Assembly: GCA_030248135.1 (NCBI GenBank)
Contig: JASANC010003005.1
Span: forward strand, 1-64,000
Length of the DNA stretch: 64,000 nt
DNA from: Theristus sp. LFF4_11
Lineage: Eukaryota; Nematoda; Chromadorea; Monhysterida; Xyalidae
Reading direction: 5' to 3'
In this document: piece by piece, positions 48,039 to 60,614 of the stretch
How positions within the stretch are numbered: position 1 is the first letter of the stretch
How the letters are laid out: the number at the start of each line of letters is the position of its first letter
Translations under genes and position numbers: made by a program
The notes under the pieces: generated by a model
Told to the model about the DNA's origin: nothing
The model's database searches: none
Seen by the model: only the letters and a program-made list of their open reading frames with translations

Positions 48039-50617
48039 GGCCGTTTTTCAGTTCTAGACATTCAAACCTTTTTATTTTATTTTTTGCAATTTGAAAATAT
48101 TCGCATCAAGATGCCCACCCGCGCAATCAGTGGGGGGTGTGACGCTCTTTAGAATATTCTAAAATGTATAGGCGCAGGTACACTTTGTTGCGTCACCCAC
48201 CACCCAAGGAGCGCCAGACATTTTTTGTGAAACAATATGTTCATTCATGACAGCCGCACTGCACAGCAAAAAAAGGCCTTTGCCTACAAAGCTAAACCAA
48301 AACCAGGCTTAACGTTTGTTTTGCTTGTTTCAGTTCGGTTTCAATGAAGTCGTTGTGGGTTCCTAATCCTACGCCTAATTCTAATCCTAATGAAGTCGTG
48401 GTAGGTTCCTAATCCTAAACCTAACGCCAATCCTAAGCGAAGCCGGTTTAACAAAGCGAAAGTGCCTAAATTGTCAGCTTTGATTAAGAAGCTTAGCGAA
48501 GAAAAAATCACTGCAAAACAGCGGTCGCCACAAAACAAAACAACAACAAACGTGGGCTAAGACAAATTAAAAAAACACGGAGAGTTAAAGAACTGCAAGT
48601 CCTCGGACAGGTCACTAGACTCTAATAGCGCAGTATTGTCGATGTATTCAAACGTGTCCCACTAAAATGACGTCATTTGCTTTAAAAACGCCCGTTTGTC
48701 AAAGTACAGGCACTAAAATTTCAGTTTGGTGTGACTGATTCGACATTCACCATTTGTTTACGGGAAGAAATCGGCTAAACGGAAAGTCTGGTTTTTGCTG
48801 TGAACGACAAACGCATGTTTGGCGGCACATGACGTCATTTCAGTGGGACACGTTCAAAAAATGTCTTTCTAGGATTTTAAACGGTTTTAGTTTGCCACAA
48901 TATCCGAATGTTTTGAAACTAGCAAGCTCGAGTTGTTTTGCAACGTTCCGAAAATAATGTATGTCTGCAGACCAGAGAAGTCAGAACGAACTCTTATCGC
49001 TTTACCTTCACGATCTGACTAAACAAGAATGAAAAATTCTATCTAACTTGCAGTACAAAACTGAAAGGTGTGAAATACAGTCATACTCATGAATACATGT
49101 ACATTATTCAGCGACGTGGGTCTAAACTTTAAAAAATTGCCGCACGATGGTCATGGTTTTGATGAATAATTTCTGCAAAATGAAGTAGGGGAGAAAATTT
49201 GATTTACACGCGGAATTTTTTTTGCATCCTGCGCGGTATCCTGCATTTTTTTAAATAATTTTAAGAAATTAAAAAAAACTTTTTAAATTGTTGATAGTTT
49301 CACTTTTTTCGAGCCCTAAGCTCGAGTTCTCGACGGTATTCGAACTCAGCGCGTCAGCGCGGTTCGAATGCACTTATTTTTGTCGACCATCAGCTTTTCC
49401 TCCGGCATTTTGGAAAAAAAGTTTAATTAAATTTCCGGATGAGAAAAAAAATGAAAACACTTATAGTTTCCGTTCCGGAACCGGTGCGCGACCAGATGAA
49501 TAAATAAAAATAAATAAAATAAATTAAATTTTATTATTATTATTTTTTTATTTAAAAAATTGGTTGGCCTGTCTGATTTGTATACATTCTTAAAAGTGAT
49601 TTTTTTGATTTTTTATCTGAGGTTGCTTGTAATGAGTCGTTGTAGGTTCCTAATCCTAAACCTAATCCTAATCCTAAGCCAAGCCTTTTTGATAAGGTGA
49701 AAATGATCAATTTAGTTTTTGCATTTTTTTCTTTCCTGTGTTATGGAGGAGGAGCACCGGAACTGCAGATGCAGCTGTTTTAATAATGATGCATTACGGG
49801 CCTGTCGTACTAAAACAAACCACTGATGTTGGCAGACGTTGCCTAAACTAGCCTAAACCAAAACCTAATCCTAAAGCCTAATTCAAAGCTAAACATAATC
49901 CTGACCTAATCCTAACCTAAGCCAAGCCTTTTGAAGAAGGAAGATGTCAGAACAATTGCATTTTGAACAAGTTCTTGTTGGGGCCGGAGCGTGTGCACGC
50001 GCGCTAGTGGATCATGAGCATGAGCATGCCGATGCCGCGTGCGCGTGCGCTTTAGTAATGAAGCTTTAGGAAAAAATTATGATTTTCACTTTTTTCGAAT
50101 TGAACTCGCTCGCGCCTCGAACCCTAATTGCGAATCTTCGACGATCGACCCTGACTTTTAACAATGATGATTATTGTTTTCCGTGGACAGTGATTTCCGT
50201 GGACCTGGGGATGCCGCTCTCCGTTGCTCCTTGCTCTGCTCTTCCTTTCCCTCCCATCCCATTGAGAAAAACTTTGCGAATTGATAAATTAATCTTAGGT
50301 CCATTAAACATTCTTGCTTTGAAAAAAAGAAAAACAAACAAACAATTACATTGTGTTCAATGTCCCCTTTCATTTCAACTTTTTCTAAACTTGCCAACAT
50401 TGCCCTGCTTGTGGTCGGAAAATGTTTGTGGTGTTCCGTTGCTAATCCTTTTGTGTTCTTTCAGGATTTCTTTTGTTAACACGTCAGAAACTTCAGAAGC
50501 CAGTCGAGTTTCGTCTTGTGCACTGAGATTGTGCGGCAATTTGAATTCGTATCGTCGATGAAGTGGATTATCTGTTTTGTTTTGAACAGTTTTGATCGGG
50601 CAGTCATGAGTTTGATT
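48039..50617. other. Repeat-bearing spacer
   Basis: No gene supported. Contains MITE family B copy 2 and three short patches of CCTAATCCTAA-type degenerate repeats (48356-48440, 49645-49690, 49850-49930). These match, in reverse, the TTAGGTTAGGGT motifs of the Helitron array and are probably Helitron remnants. The 160-codon frame at 50079-50561 has no splice context or motif and is not called. Confidence 0.5.
48648..48858. mobile_element. MITE family B, copy 2
   Basis: Inverted ends TTCAAACGTGTCCCACT and AGTGGGACACGTTCAA with ATGACGTCAT just inside. Over 90% similar by eye to 17368-17578. Non-coding. Confidence 0.82.
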
Positions 50618-53412
50618 CTCGCTAGTAGGGTTAGGGGTAGGGTTGTTAAAAAAAACAAAAATCGTCATTTTTGTTTTTTTTTAATTTTTTTAAAAAAAAA
50701 ATTTCAAAAATCAAAGTTGTGCTGAATCAATCAGGGAGTCCGAAGAACCACATATGATATGCAAGCGCCTCCCGAATGACACCCGTATGGCGGAACTTTG
50801 CAGATTTTGTTTTGGTGACCTCAATTACCCCTTTTCCAAACCGTCACCATGCCTCTTCTTGTGTTTTGACCTCCAAAACGTCACTAATTGTCCCCAGCTA
50901 AGCTAATGCTGAAGTGAAGACAAACATACCGCCTTGAAATTCGATCAATTCTTCTGATGGTGTCGCGACGACACGACACGAAGCAGCAACCAGACAACGT
51001 AGCGCTTGCAAACGGTGCAGCGAGCACAATCGGACGCTCTGCGAGGCTAATCGTCACCTTATCTGCATCGGAAATGGTAGGCTAAGCTTTGGGACGCTCA
51101 AAAACTTCATCGCAGATGTTGTCGAAGCCTAAAATCAGTCGGTAAAACGGTCCAAAATCGACTGCTAAAGGTTTTACGAGGTATAATCAAAGAAAATTTT
51201 TGTTGAACTTTCGAAAAATTGTGCCAAAATTGAGGTTTTCAGAGCATATTAGAGGAAAATTTTTCGAATTTAAAAAAAAAATCGGCATTTTTTGTTTTTT
51301 TTTAATCACTTTTTTTTTTAAAATTTCATTTTTGTTTAACAACCCTAGTTAGGGGCTTTGAAAAAAATTTTTTTTATTTTTTTTCGTTTTTTTTAAATTT
51401 GGATTTTTTTTCAAACTTAAAAAAAAATTGAAAAATTTTTCTTCTACTTTGCTCTGAAAATTCGATTTATGGCATAATTTTTTGAAAGTTCAAACCAAAT
51501 TTTCTTCCCAACTTCTATGTGTGCTTAGGTACATGTCATTATTTGGTCATTTTGACCGACGTACTCCATGTTTTTCGATTTGGATGACTTCTAGAGTCAA
51601 TTTTTAGCGTTGAAATGACTTAACTGAATTGAAATATCGTTTCAGAAATCGTTTTCTTGCAACTTAGAACATGTTTTTTCAGTCGGTAGGCCATGAGATG
51701 AACATGATATTTTGTTGATTGGCGTATGTTATAGGTCTACAATGGAGTTGTGCGATATATTGTTAAACAATTGGAGCGGAGATGTTGGTGAATACCACAT
51801 CACACGACCGTTTTTCAGATACCCGATAACATGGCCACATGTTAAAACTTGCGTGCTGAGCTAAACTAACGTGTTAAACTTGCGTCTGTCAGTTGCCCGC
51901 AACGTGATCGCGAAATCATGGTACGTGTTTTCGATACGATGATTTGAAGAGTGGGCTCTCGCCATGTGGCAGATAGCATAGCTGGTTGAACCTGAAAGTA
52001 AGTGTCTTGGGGGGGGGGTAGGGTTAGGGGCTTTGAAAAAAAAATTTTTATTTTATTTTTTTTTCGTTTTTTTTTTTAAATTTGAATTTTTTTTTCAAAC
52101 TTAAAAAAAAATTTGAAAAATTTTTCTTCTACTTTGCTCTGAAAATTCGATTTATGGCATAATTTTTTGAAAGTTCAAACCAAATTTTCTTCCCAACTTC
52201 TTTGTGTGCTTAGGTACATGTCATTATTTGGTCATTTTGACCGACGTACTCCATGTTTTTCGATTTGGATGACTTCTAGAGTTAATTTTTAGCGTTGAAA
52301 TGACTTAACTGAATTGAAATATCGTTTCAGAAATCGTTTTCTTGCAACTTAGAACATGTTTTTTCAGTCGGTAGGCCATGAGATGAACATGATATTTTGT
52401 TGATTGGCGTATGTTATAGGTCTACAATGGAGTTGTGCGATATATTGTTAAACAATTGGAGCGGAGATGTTGGTTAATACCACATCACACGACCGTTTTT
52501 CAGATACCCGATAACATGGCCAAATGTTAAAACTTGCGTGCTGAGCTAAACTAACGTGTTAAACTTGCGTCTGTCAGTTGCCCGCAACGTGATCGCGAAA
52601 TCATGGTACGTGTTTTCGATACGATGATTTGAAGAGTGGGCTCTCGCCATGTGGCAGATAGCATAGCTGGTTGAACCTGAAAGTAAGTGTCTTGGGGGGG
52701 GGGGGCGACCGGGTCGACAGGGGTTGCCGACTTAGCTACAGCAAACAGGAATTTTTGAACACAGTCAAATTTTGGTAATTTTCTAAAGAGGAACAACAAA
52801 GAACGGTTCAATATTCAAGTACACGTCGAAAATTGTCCTGTTTTACTGTTGAAAATGCAACTTTCCCTCTATGAAATGGACATAATTTCAATAAAACACG
52901 ATTTTCGCTCTTATAGTTTTCCGGATCGTTCTGAAAATAGTCTAGATGAACTCAGCTCGACGAGACGCTTCGAACAAACCTAACTTGTAAAAAAAATTTT
53001 TTTTTTTAAATTTTTTTTTATTTAAAAAAAAAATCCGGATTTTTTTTCCCTAACCCTAGGGGGGGGCGACCGGGTCGACAGGGGTTGCCGACTTAGCTAC
53101 AGCAAACAGGAATTTTTGAACACAGTCAAATTTTGGTAATTTTCTAAAGAGGAACCACTAAGAACGGTTCAATATTCAAGTACACGTGAAAAATTGCCCT
53201 GTTTTACTGTTGAAAATGCAACTTTCCCTCTATGAAATGGACATAATTTCAATAAAACACGATTTTCGCTCTTATAGTTTCCCGGATCGTTCTGAAAATA
53301 GTCTAGATGAACTCAGCTCGACGAGACGCTTCAAACGAACCTAACTTGTAAAAAAAAATTTTTTAATTTTTTTTAATTAAAAAAAAAATTCGGATTTTTC
53401 CCCCTAACCCTA
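50618..53412. mobile_element. Cluster of elements with TAGGGTTAGGG ends
   Basis: One element runs from about 50637 to 51347 with inverted ends AGGGTTGTTAAA/TTTAACAACCCT. A second, about 1.04 kb (52018-53058), starts TAGGGTTAGGGG and ends CCCTAACCCTA. Its left part is duplicated just upstream (51351-52017, period 675) and its right part just downstream (53059-53412, period 361). Inner ends are long A/T runs, and there is a GGGGCGACCGGGTCGAC core. No transposase frame is visible. Probably non-autonomous DNA transposons with tandem partial duplications. Confidence 0.65.
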
Positions 53413-54396
53413 GTTGTTCGTGTGGTGGTGAATGCGTGATGTTCTTGATTGTTTTATTGTATTTTGTACTAACTATTTTATTTTTAATATTTTATTATTA
53501 AAATTTAGTACTAAATATTTTTTAATTTAAAAAAAAGTAAAAAAAAATGAGCATTTTTTTATTTTTTTTATTAAAAATTTTTGAAATTTTTTCTTTAATG
53601 TGCCCTGAAAATGCCGTTTTTGGCATAATTTTTCGAAAGTTCAACAAAAATTTTCTTTGACTTTACCTTGTCACTTAGTCTTCAACGCTGCAGGTGGTAT
53701 TCTGGATTGATTTATCGACTGTTTTCAGCCTTGGTGAGTGATGATCGACTCGCGCATTGAAGTACTTGAGCGTCGCAAAGGCTAGTTCAACAAATTCCGA
53801 TGTCGCTAAGGTGAGATAGAAGCAGAGAACTCACATTTACGCATCGTTTTTCAGGATCTCGAAAGGTGGAAATTGCACTGTCTGCCACTGCAAGCGTAAC
53901 TTCGTTGGTTGCTCGTTGCTGTTTCGCCTCGTGTCGTCAGCATGATCACACCGGTTTGTTGTGGAACTTGTTTCCATGTTATTTGAGGTGAATTGAGAGG
54001 CAAAACACGAGACGTGATGTCGTCGGTGTGAAAATGGGGTCGCCGAAACCAAGTCTGAAATTTTCACCCTCCTCCCATATGAGTGGGGGTCATATGGTAA
54101 GTCGGTGGCTCCTCAGATGGTGATATTCGGACTCCCTGAAAAATTCTGAACAACTTTCATTTAAAAAAAAAAAATTAAAAAAATTTTTTTTTTAAAGAAA
54201 AAAAATAGAAAATTTTCTTTTTCTTGACATCTCTAGTATTACCTATTTCGATGCTTCGGCATCGTATTCACTGCTTTTGTACGATAAACGTTAAATCGTT
54301 AAATTATTGGATGATGCATCACGTCACGCTGAAGCAACTATTGTTGTGGCAGAGCACTCAAATTTGGATCGATAGAGAGAGCCGCGGACGCGCGTG
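53413..54396. other. 5' flank of the DUF1647-like gene
   Basis: A/T-rich sequence followed by mixed-composition DNA with no supported gene. An ORF of 76 codons at 53837-54067 (-) lacks splice context. The promoter of the plus-strand gene should lie near the end of this stretch, but I see no clear core element. Confidence 0.4.
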
Positions 54397-57300
54397 ATGC
54401 GGCCTCTGCGACTGGCGCTCAAGTGCTGCCGATATTTTCTCGTTCTCATTCTTGCCACCACCGTCATCGTTTACTTGGTCAGTTTTCTGGTCACGATTTG
54501 TTTTTTTTTAACTTGATGGATAGCAGCAGTGGCCAGTTTTAAAAAAGCGAGGAGTTGAGGAGTAAGGGGAAAATTCTGGAGGAGAGTAGTTGAGTAGGGT
54601 TTTATAAAAGTGAATTGAGTAGAAGACGTGTTAAAAATTCACTCGTCAAAACACTCCTCAATCCGAAACTACTTAGAGCGCGATTGTTCAGCGGTGAATT
54701 TTCCGTCTCGCTGTCGCTGTTTCTGCTTGTAAACCAAGTCTGAATGGAAGAAAACAAAAAATTATCGTGTTTTTTTCATCAAAACCGGCGACAAAATCAA
54801 ACCAAACCGCCAAAAAACATGCTATTCAGATTTTTACAAGTCGAATTTGACTTGTAAGATTTTTTGAGTAGTTGAGTGAGGAGTCTTTTAAACCGAACAA
54901 AAATTGAGGAGTAAATTTACTCCTCAAAACACTCCTCAACTCCTCACTTCTCAACTCCTCACTTTTATAAAACTGGCCACAGAGGCCAGTTTTATAAAAC
55001 TAGCAGTGCATTAGTGCTACTGCTACACTAACCACTGAGTCCTTGAATAAAATTATGAAGCATTACAGTTTCGTTTTTTCACGTAAACTGATTCGCCAAT
55101 GTCTGCTCTTCATGGCGAACTTAGAAAATTGGACTGTGTTGTCTTATGATTTCATTCAGTGGCTCAGTGGTGGCATATTAGCTGTTTTTAGTTACGTCAT
55201 TCTAGCGTTTATGCTACTTTATCTACCTGAACATGACTTCAAATTTTTGGCCGCCCCCTTCTGTCTCAGAGTCCACTTGCCTTGCTCCCCCGCGCTTTCC
55301 TAAATTTCGTCAGCTACTTATTTCTTGGAAAATTTGCTGCAGCTACTCATATGATATCGCTCAATTCGGCAAATTTTTCAGCAAAATTGGGGGTCGACCT
55401 CGACATCCCCACCTGGAAAACACCCCCCAAATTTCGGTCAGTCGACCCTCCCCCGAATTCGTCCAAAATCGGGCTCAACCCCTGGCCCTGGTGGATAAAA
55501 GCAGGTCTTGATTTTTAAAGAAAGAAAAGATCGTTTCGTTTTTCACAATGTGTGAATTCACGTGCTGAGTTTTGGTCATCTTTCTCAATTACTGGCACAC
55601 CACGCAGGCTCCACTGAAAGTACTTGTTTTTGAAGACGGTCTTTGCGCGAAGGTTTGCATCATTCTTTTTCAACTTTACTTTTTGTTGGGTACTAAATTT
55701 GCCCGTTTTAGCTTTTGCACTTTTGGAGACTTCTCTTCTCATTTCGCATGGCGTTTGGTTGGGTTGTCCTTTGCTTGTCCACAATTGTGAACCCTGTTCT
55801 TCGGTTCATCCATATTTTTTGAATCTTGCTTGCGTCCTTTGGAATCGCTTTTCGATGTGTTGCGGTGCGATAGGATGTGATCAATATGTGAACAAGTGAC
55901 ACATCGAATATCCACTTTTGTGAAACATCAAACGAAAACGTACGCACAGAACTGAGAAACGGGTTTGATTTGGAAGCTGTTTCATTTCATTTTTCAGTTA
56001 GATGGAAAACGGTTTGATGGTTCGGTGGTTACTGAAGGGCTGCAAGTGCAACAACTGAAAAACATTATTCACAGAACGTGAAAATGGGCGGTTTCATACT
56101 GTTCAAATGATAAGAAAGACCAAAATCCGAATCCATGCGTTTCGTTGTTGCGGTTTGCATTTTCAAACATCCGCTCAGACTTTTGCAGACATTCAACCAT
56201 TGAAACTGCATCCGCTCAAGCGGTTGTTATTCGCAAAATTTTCATTTAAACCTGCGAAACTCACAACAGCTCCGTCCGTTTTCCAGAACGTCGTCGCGCA
56301 CGAACAGTGGCTCCGCGATCGTCTGACGTCCGCCAGATTCAAATCGCAGTTTTTCGCGGCGAAAGAAACGACGACGACGACGACAACAACGACAACGGAA
56401 GAGCCGCTCGTCGAAGACTACCTGCTCGACACTCCCATTCCGCCGGCGTGCAGCTGTTTCGACATTCCGGAGAACACGACGACCAATCACAAAGTCGACG
56501 ACGACGCCACCACAACTCCACCGCCACAGAACCGGCGTCCGTATCGCGCGTACGACTTCTGCTATCGCCAGCCGGAGAATCGAACGAACATCGGCCGGCG
56601 GTTCAATTGTGCGCTGGTGGCGATCGCGAAACGCCTCGGTCTTTTGGATCGCCACCGACGCGACTACGTCGATCTGTCGACGGAGGCGCTGCCGACGCCG
56701 CGTTTCGTCACCGCCTTCTCCGCCAATCATTACATCGAGGGCAAACGACTCGTCTACGAGCTGCAGCGGCACATGCCGACCGCTGAGATCTACGTGTACG
56801 ACTTGGGACTGAGCGAGCTGCAGGTGTGTGCGCCGCAGTCATCCGAACTGCATGCTTTTCAGACAGTTTTGTCGGAGTTTCCTGCTTTTTCGCGAAATAA
56901 AATGCAATTGGAAATGGAGTCACATCCGTGTGCGATCAGCTGTTTGCATTGCACAGACAGCGTGAGAGCGTCTGCCTAGTGCGTGAGTCGAACTCTAAAT
57001 CACAAGATATCAGCGTGGTCGGTTGCTGATCACGTGATGCATGGCTTTCTGTGCAGAACTTGCTGTGGAGGCGGAGTTTGGTTTGCACAGAAAGCATGCA
57101 TCACGTGACCACCAACCAATCGGTTGATTCCCTATAATTCACAGTTCGACTTTATGTTTGTGACGGCGCTACATACAACCAAAAAGCTTCATGGGAGCTC
57201 ATCTAAGGATGTAGTCTATTTATACATCAGTGTACAATCAAACTGATTCAAATACACATTTTGTGCAGGCTGATTGGCTATATGATCGAGCTGGGCAGGA

Positions 57301-60300
57301 CCGGAGGCAGGCAGAACCAATCAATGAGCTTGCTCAGTCCACAATCAGCCAATCAGCATTTGATTGCCCATCATTTTCGGGTCGACTGTTTCTGTTTCCA
57401 GTTTTGTTTATTCTCAACTTTTTTTATCTCAACAGGTCGAAGAGGTGAAAGGCATGTGCCAGACGACGCATCGAAAATTCAATTTTGCCGCCTACCCTGA
57501 CTTCGTGCGCTCACTGGCGCAGTTCAGGTGGAAGCCGATCATCATTGCTGTGCGTTTTAGTTTTTTTCCATTGTTTTTTGTGATTCATTTGTGATCCCCA
57601 ACACTGTCACCAATTAACCCTGACATTCACCCCTGACACTTACACGAACTGTTACCCTTCCCTGAACATTCCCAACACTTTTTTCTTCAATCACTATGAC
57701 TCCCTGAGTTTGCGCCATCATCATACAGCCAATCTGCACACCAAATTCAGAATCCATTGGTTAATAAGCAATCGAACCACAGTTAGGCGCACGTTGCATT
57801 TCTAACTTATAAAATGTCCATGGACACGACGCATTACGCACCAGTTACTTGCTTTGTGCTTTCACATATCTTGAAGGGTTTGTGTGGTGAGTGGTGGGTG
57901 ACCCACGTTCTTATTTGTTTTTGCCCCAATTTGCCCCAATTTTAGGAAGCATTGAAAGAATTCGGCGCCATCTGGTACATGGACAGCAGTGTCAAGTTCA
58001 AGAAGGGTGATTTGTCGCACATGTGAGTGAGCGTTTTCCTGTTTTGTTGCCACGGTTCCTTATTTTTAACGGCTTATACAATTTGTGTTCTGTGTTTTTT
58101 AAGCGATTGCATGCTGATTAGTGTCTATAAGGATTTGGCTGACTGCTTTATGACCACATGATGCGTACATGTGCATTGTGGAGGTCCGACTCCGCCTCCA
58201 CAGGAATGCCTGCACATAATGCGTACATCACGTGATCATGGACATGTAGATATGGAAATGGACTGACGCTAGCTGATCTGCGTTTTAGACTAACACTAAA
58301 CTAGAACAAACTTCAGCAATTCGTCATTGTCTAAAACCCTGTTTGTGCGCGGATTCTCAATCTCAATACTACTTTCAAAACATTTTTCCCCACTCAAGGT
58401 TTTCATGTTTTGTTTGTTTTCAGCTTTAAGTTACACATTGTTTTTATATGGCCAGGAAAAAGGTTTTACTTCCGTTTTAAAACCGTTTTATTTCCCGATG
58501 CCAACCCCAAAAACGGTTTTCCTATGCCAACCCTAATCACACACATCACTTGCACAAGTTTGATATTGTAAACGGTGAAAACATAACGAGTTTTTTTCAA
58601 GAAATTCGCATATACAAAAATATCCATCCTCTTTAACGAACGGAAATTCAATTCCGCATTCAACTTTCGTGGTTTGCGAGGCTAAAACGGTTTTCCTCGA
58701 CGGGCCTAGAATTCAAATGTGGACAAATCAACTGGTGGTGCAAATGCGAAAGGCGCATGATTATTATTGCATCGTGCTTTGGGGACCACAAGTGTCGTGT
58801 GTTGTTTGATTGTGTCACTATTGCTACCAGCGCGGTGTCCGTAATGAGATTTTCACGCAACACGATGCTGTTGGTTTATTGAACATTTGGTATGCTGCGT
58901 CTGTGCGCATCATAAATGTCGCCCACAATAGGTACACTGATGATGCACGCAAATTTCACCTCATGAAACAACGTATGTTTGGATTGAGGGGGACTAATGC
59001 TTGCAAAGTTCTACCATTTTTACTTCACACTTCAGCGCCGCTTAAAAAATGGTCATGATTATAAAATAGCCGCGTCAATTCATGTGATCACATTTCGTAC
59101 GAGTGAAAAAAGTGGCATGAGAATACTAAACCAATAACAAAGGCTGTATTTAATTGTAGCTACGCACTTTTGGAGTGCCGTCGCAACCACACATACGCAC
59201 AGCCGAGCTTTAATCGATCGACGGTCCACGACACGGACGACGGGAAATTAACGCTGGAGTCCGGCTTTCATGAGCAATGGTGGCGTGACTCGATCGCGCG
59301 CTGCGACAAGTATGCGTACATGCTGCAGGGCTGGACGGGACACGGCATATGGCCCGCCACGCATCCTGGTCGGCAATTTTTTTTGGGGGAATCAGGCAAT
59401 GTGTTTGTGGTGTGCGGTATCATGCGTTGTTGTTGCATATGTGGTAGTTTATGAGCAGTGGGAAATGAGCAGGCGGACTATCTGAGATATGAGTGGGGAT
59501 ATTCACGAAATTATGAATTACAATATTCAATTTTGAATAGGCGTACGTTAGAACGGATCTTGGTCACAAACTGCCACTAATCAATCAAAATACGAACGAA
59601 CAAATCACACATGTTCTCTCTCTACTATTACATTAAATCACCGAAGTTTGGTGCCTTCGGGTTTTCCTAGAACTCGTGAGGGGGAGACGGCTACAAATAC
59701 AAAAATAAATGTGCTGATTCGATTCGATTTCAATGAACAATTTCACGAATTCGTCATTTCATTTTATTTCATTTTATTTTATTTCGTATCACTTTTGTTT
59801 GATTTTAAGCCACTTACGAGTATTTCCCAAGCAACATCGAGGCGCTGAAGCACGTGTCGGCGAAAATGTACGAAGCTGGATTCGTCTTCGTCGTGCGAAC
59901 GCGTGAAGTGATCAGAGACGTTCTGAAGTGGTCGGTGGGCCCATCGTTGAATTGAATTTAGAACACTGATTAGGACTTCGAAAAGAGGCCAGTTCCTGAT
60001 ATGTGCAGTGAAAAACTGTAAAATATAGGCAATTCGTGCATCCTGTCAGCTTGATTCACCTGCATTAATTTATCCAGAAATTGTCAGTGTCTAACTTGTG
60101 GAACACCCTGGAGTAAAACTCCTCACCTTTCAGACACTCCTCACTTTTATATAAAACTGACCACAGACTAGAAGCCTGTTCATTCAATCCAATGCCGCGC
60201 AAAAATCGAAAAGATCGTTTTTTCCAAAAAAAACAAAAAAGTCCACATTTCGTCCGCTCATTCCTGTGCACCCCCCCCCTCGATTGCAGGTACGTCCTTT

Positions 60301-60614
60301 GCGCCCTGGAGCGCGGCTGCATGGCGCCCGGCGGCGCGCACACCGGCTGCAGTTTCGCCGGCCGCCGCGGTCTGGTGCGCTTCAATCAGTACGCCCGGTG
60401 TCACCGGTTCGACCAGTCCGTCATCAATCTACTGCTCGCCAACGTCAACAACTACGACCGCTACTATTGGACGTCGCAGATTGTCGATCACTTCAACATC
60501 GTTCGCGGCGCCGGCGTCACGTTCCCGCGCATGTGCAACAAAACGGCGACGGCAACGACTGGGAGGACGAGGTCGACTGGGCCGATGACGACCACGAGGG
60601 ACACGCTGCGATAG
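54397..60614 (+). CDS. DUF1647-like type II membrane protein (seven exons, complete)
   Basis: Exons are 54397-54477, 56287-56823, 57436-57549, 57946-58022, 59160-59368, 59810-59930 and 60290-60614; phases 0, 0, 0, 2, 1, 2 all fit, giving 487 aa. [14 protein letters not shown] plus a hydrophobic span (about 12-27) is a signal anchor. A ten-Thr run at 55-64 and other Thr/Pro-rich sequence form a stalk. The lumenal core shows [10 protein letters not shown] (167-176), [44 protein letters not shown] (Asp257) and [10 protein letters not shown]. This succession matches my memory of the nematode DUF1647 family (Pfam PF07801), which looks like a Golgi nucleotide-sugar-transferase-type fold; the reaction is unproven. 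The C-terminal 27 residues are oddly Thr/Arg-rich, while another frame there is strongly acidic. MITEs occupy introns 1 and 2, and repeat fragments introns 5 and 6. Confidence 0.85.
54530..54979. mobile_element. MITE family H in intron 1 of the DUF1647-like gene
   Basis: Inverted ends TGGCCAGTTTTA..GAGGAGTTGAGGAGT and CTCCTCACTTTTATAAAACTGGCCA with purine/pyrimidine-rich arms. A remnant with ACTCCTCACTTTTATATAAA lies at about 60090-60170 in intron 6 of the same gene. Non-coding. Confidence 0.75.
54980..56286. other. Remainder of intron 1 of the DUF1647-like gene
   Basis: Intronic sequence. Overlapping hydrophobic frames at 55043-55303 and 55233-55518 have no acceptor or donor in a phase that fits the gene and are not called. 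No repeat family recognised. Confidence 0.45.
56985..57152. mobile_element. MITE family A, copy 3 (degraded ends)
   Basis: GAGTCGAACTCTAAATCACA and, at the far end, CACAGTTCGACTT are the family A ends with terminal changes. The inner TGTGGAGGCGGAGTTTGGTT and GCATGCATCACGTGA are conserved. It lies in intron 2 of the DUF1647-like gene. A further very degraded palindrome with TGTGGAGG..CCTCCACA lies at about 58140-58260. Confidence 0.75.
58023..59159. other. Intron 4 of the DUF1647-like gene
   Basis: Longest intron after the first. Contains a degraded palindrome (about 58140-58260). The 82-codon frame at 58810-59058 has no splice context in phase and is treated as chance. Confidence 0.5.
59643..59720 (+). 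repeat. SINE body fragment
   Basis: GAAGTTTGGTGCCTTCGGGT followed by a diverged stretch and an A-rich end matches the 3' body of the SINE at 47101-47356. Intron 5 of the DUF1647-like gene. Confidence 0.6.

Noticed and set aside
50079..50561. 160-codon plus-strand frame
   Set aside because: Low-complexity A/T-rich translation without splice sites or motif, overlapped by minus-strand frames of similar quality.
56242..56786. Long minus-strand and second plus-strand frames over 56242-56786
   Set aside because: Shadows of exon 2 of the DUF1647-like gene, caused by its G/C-rich codon use.
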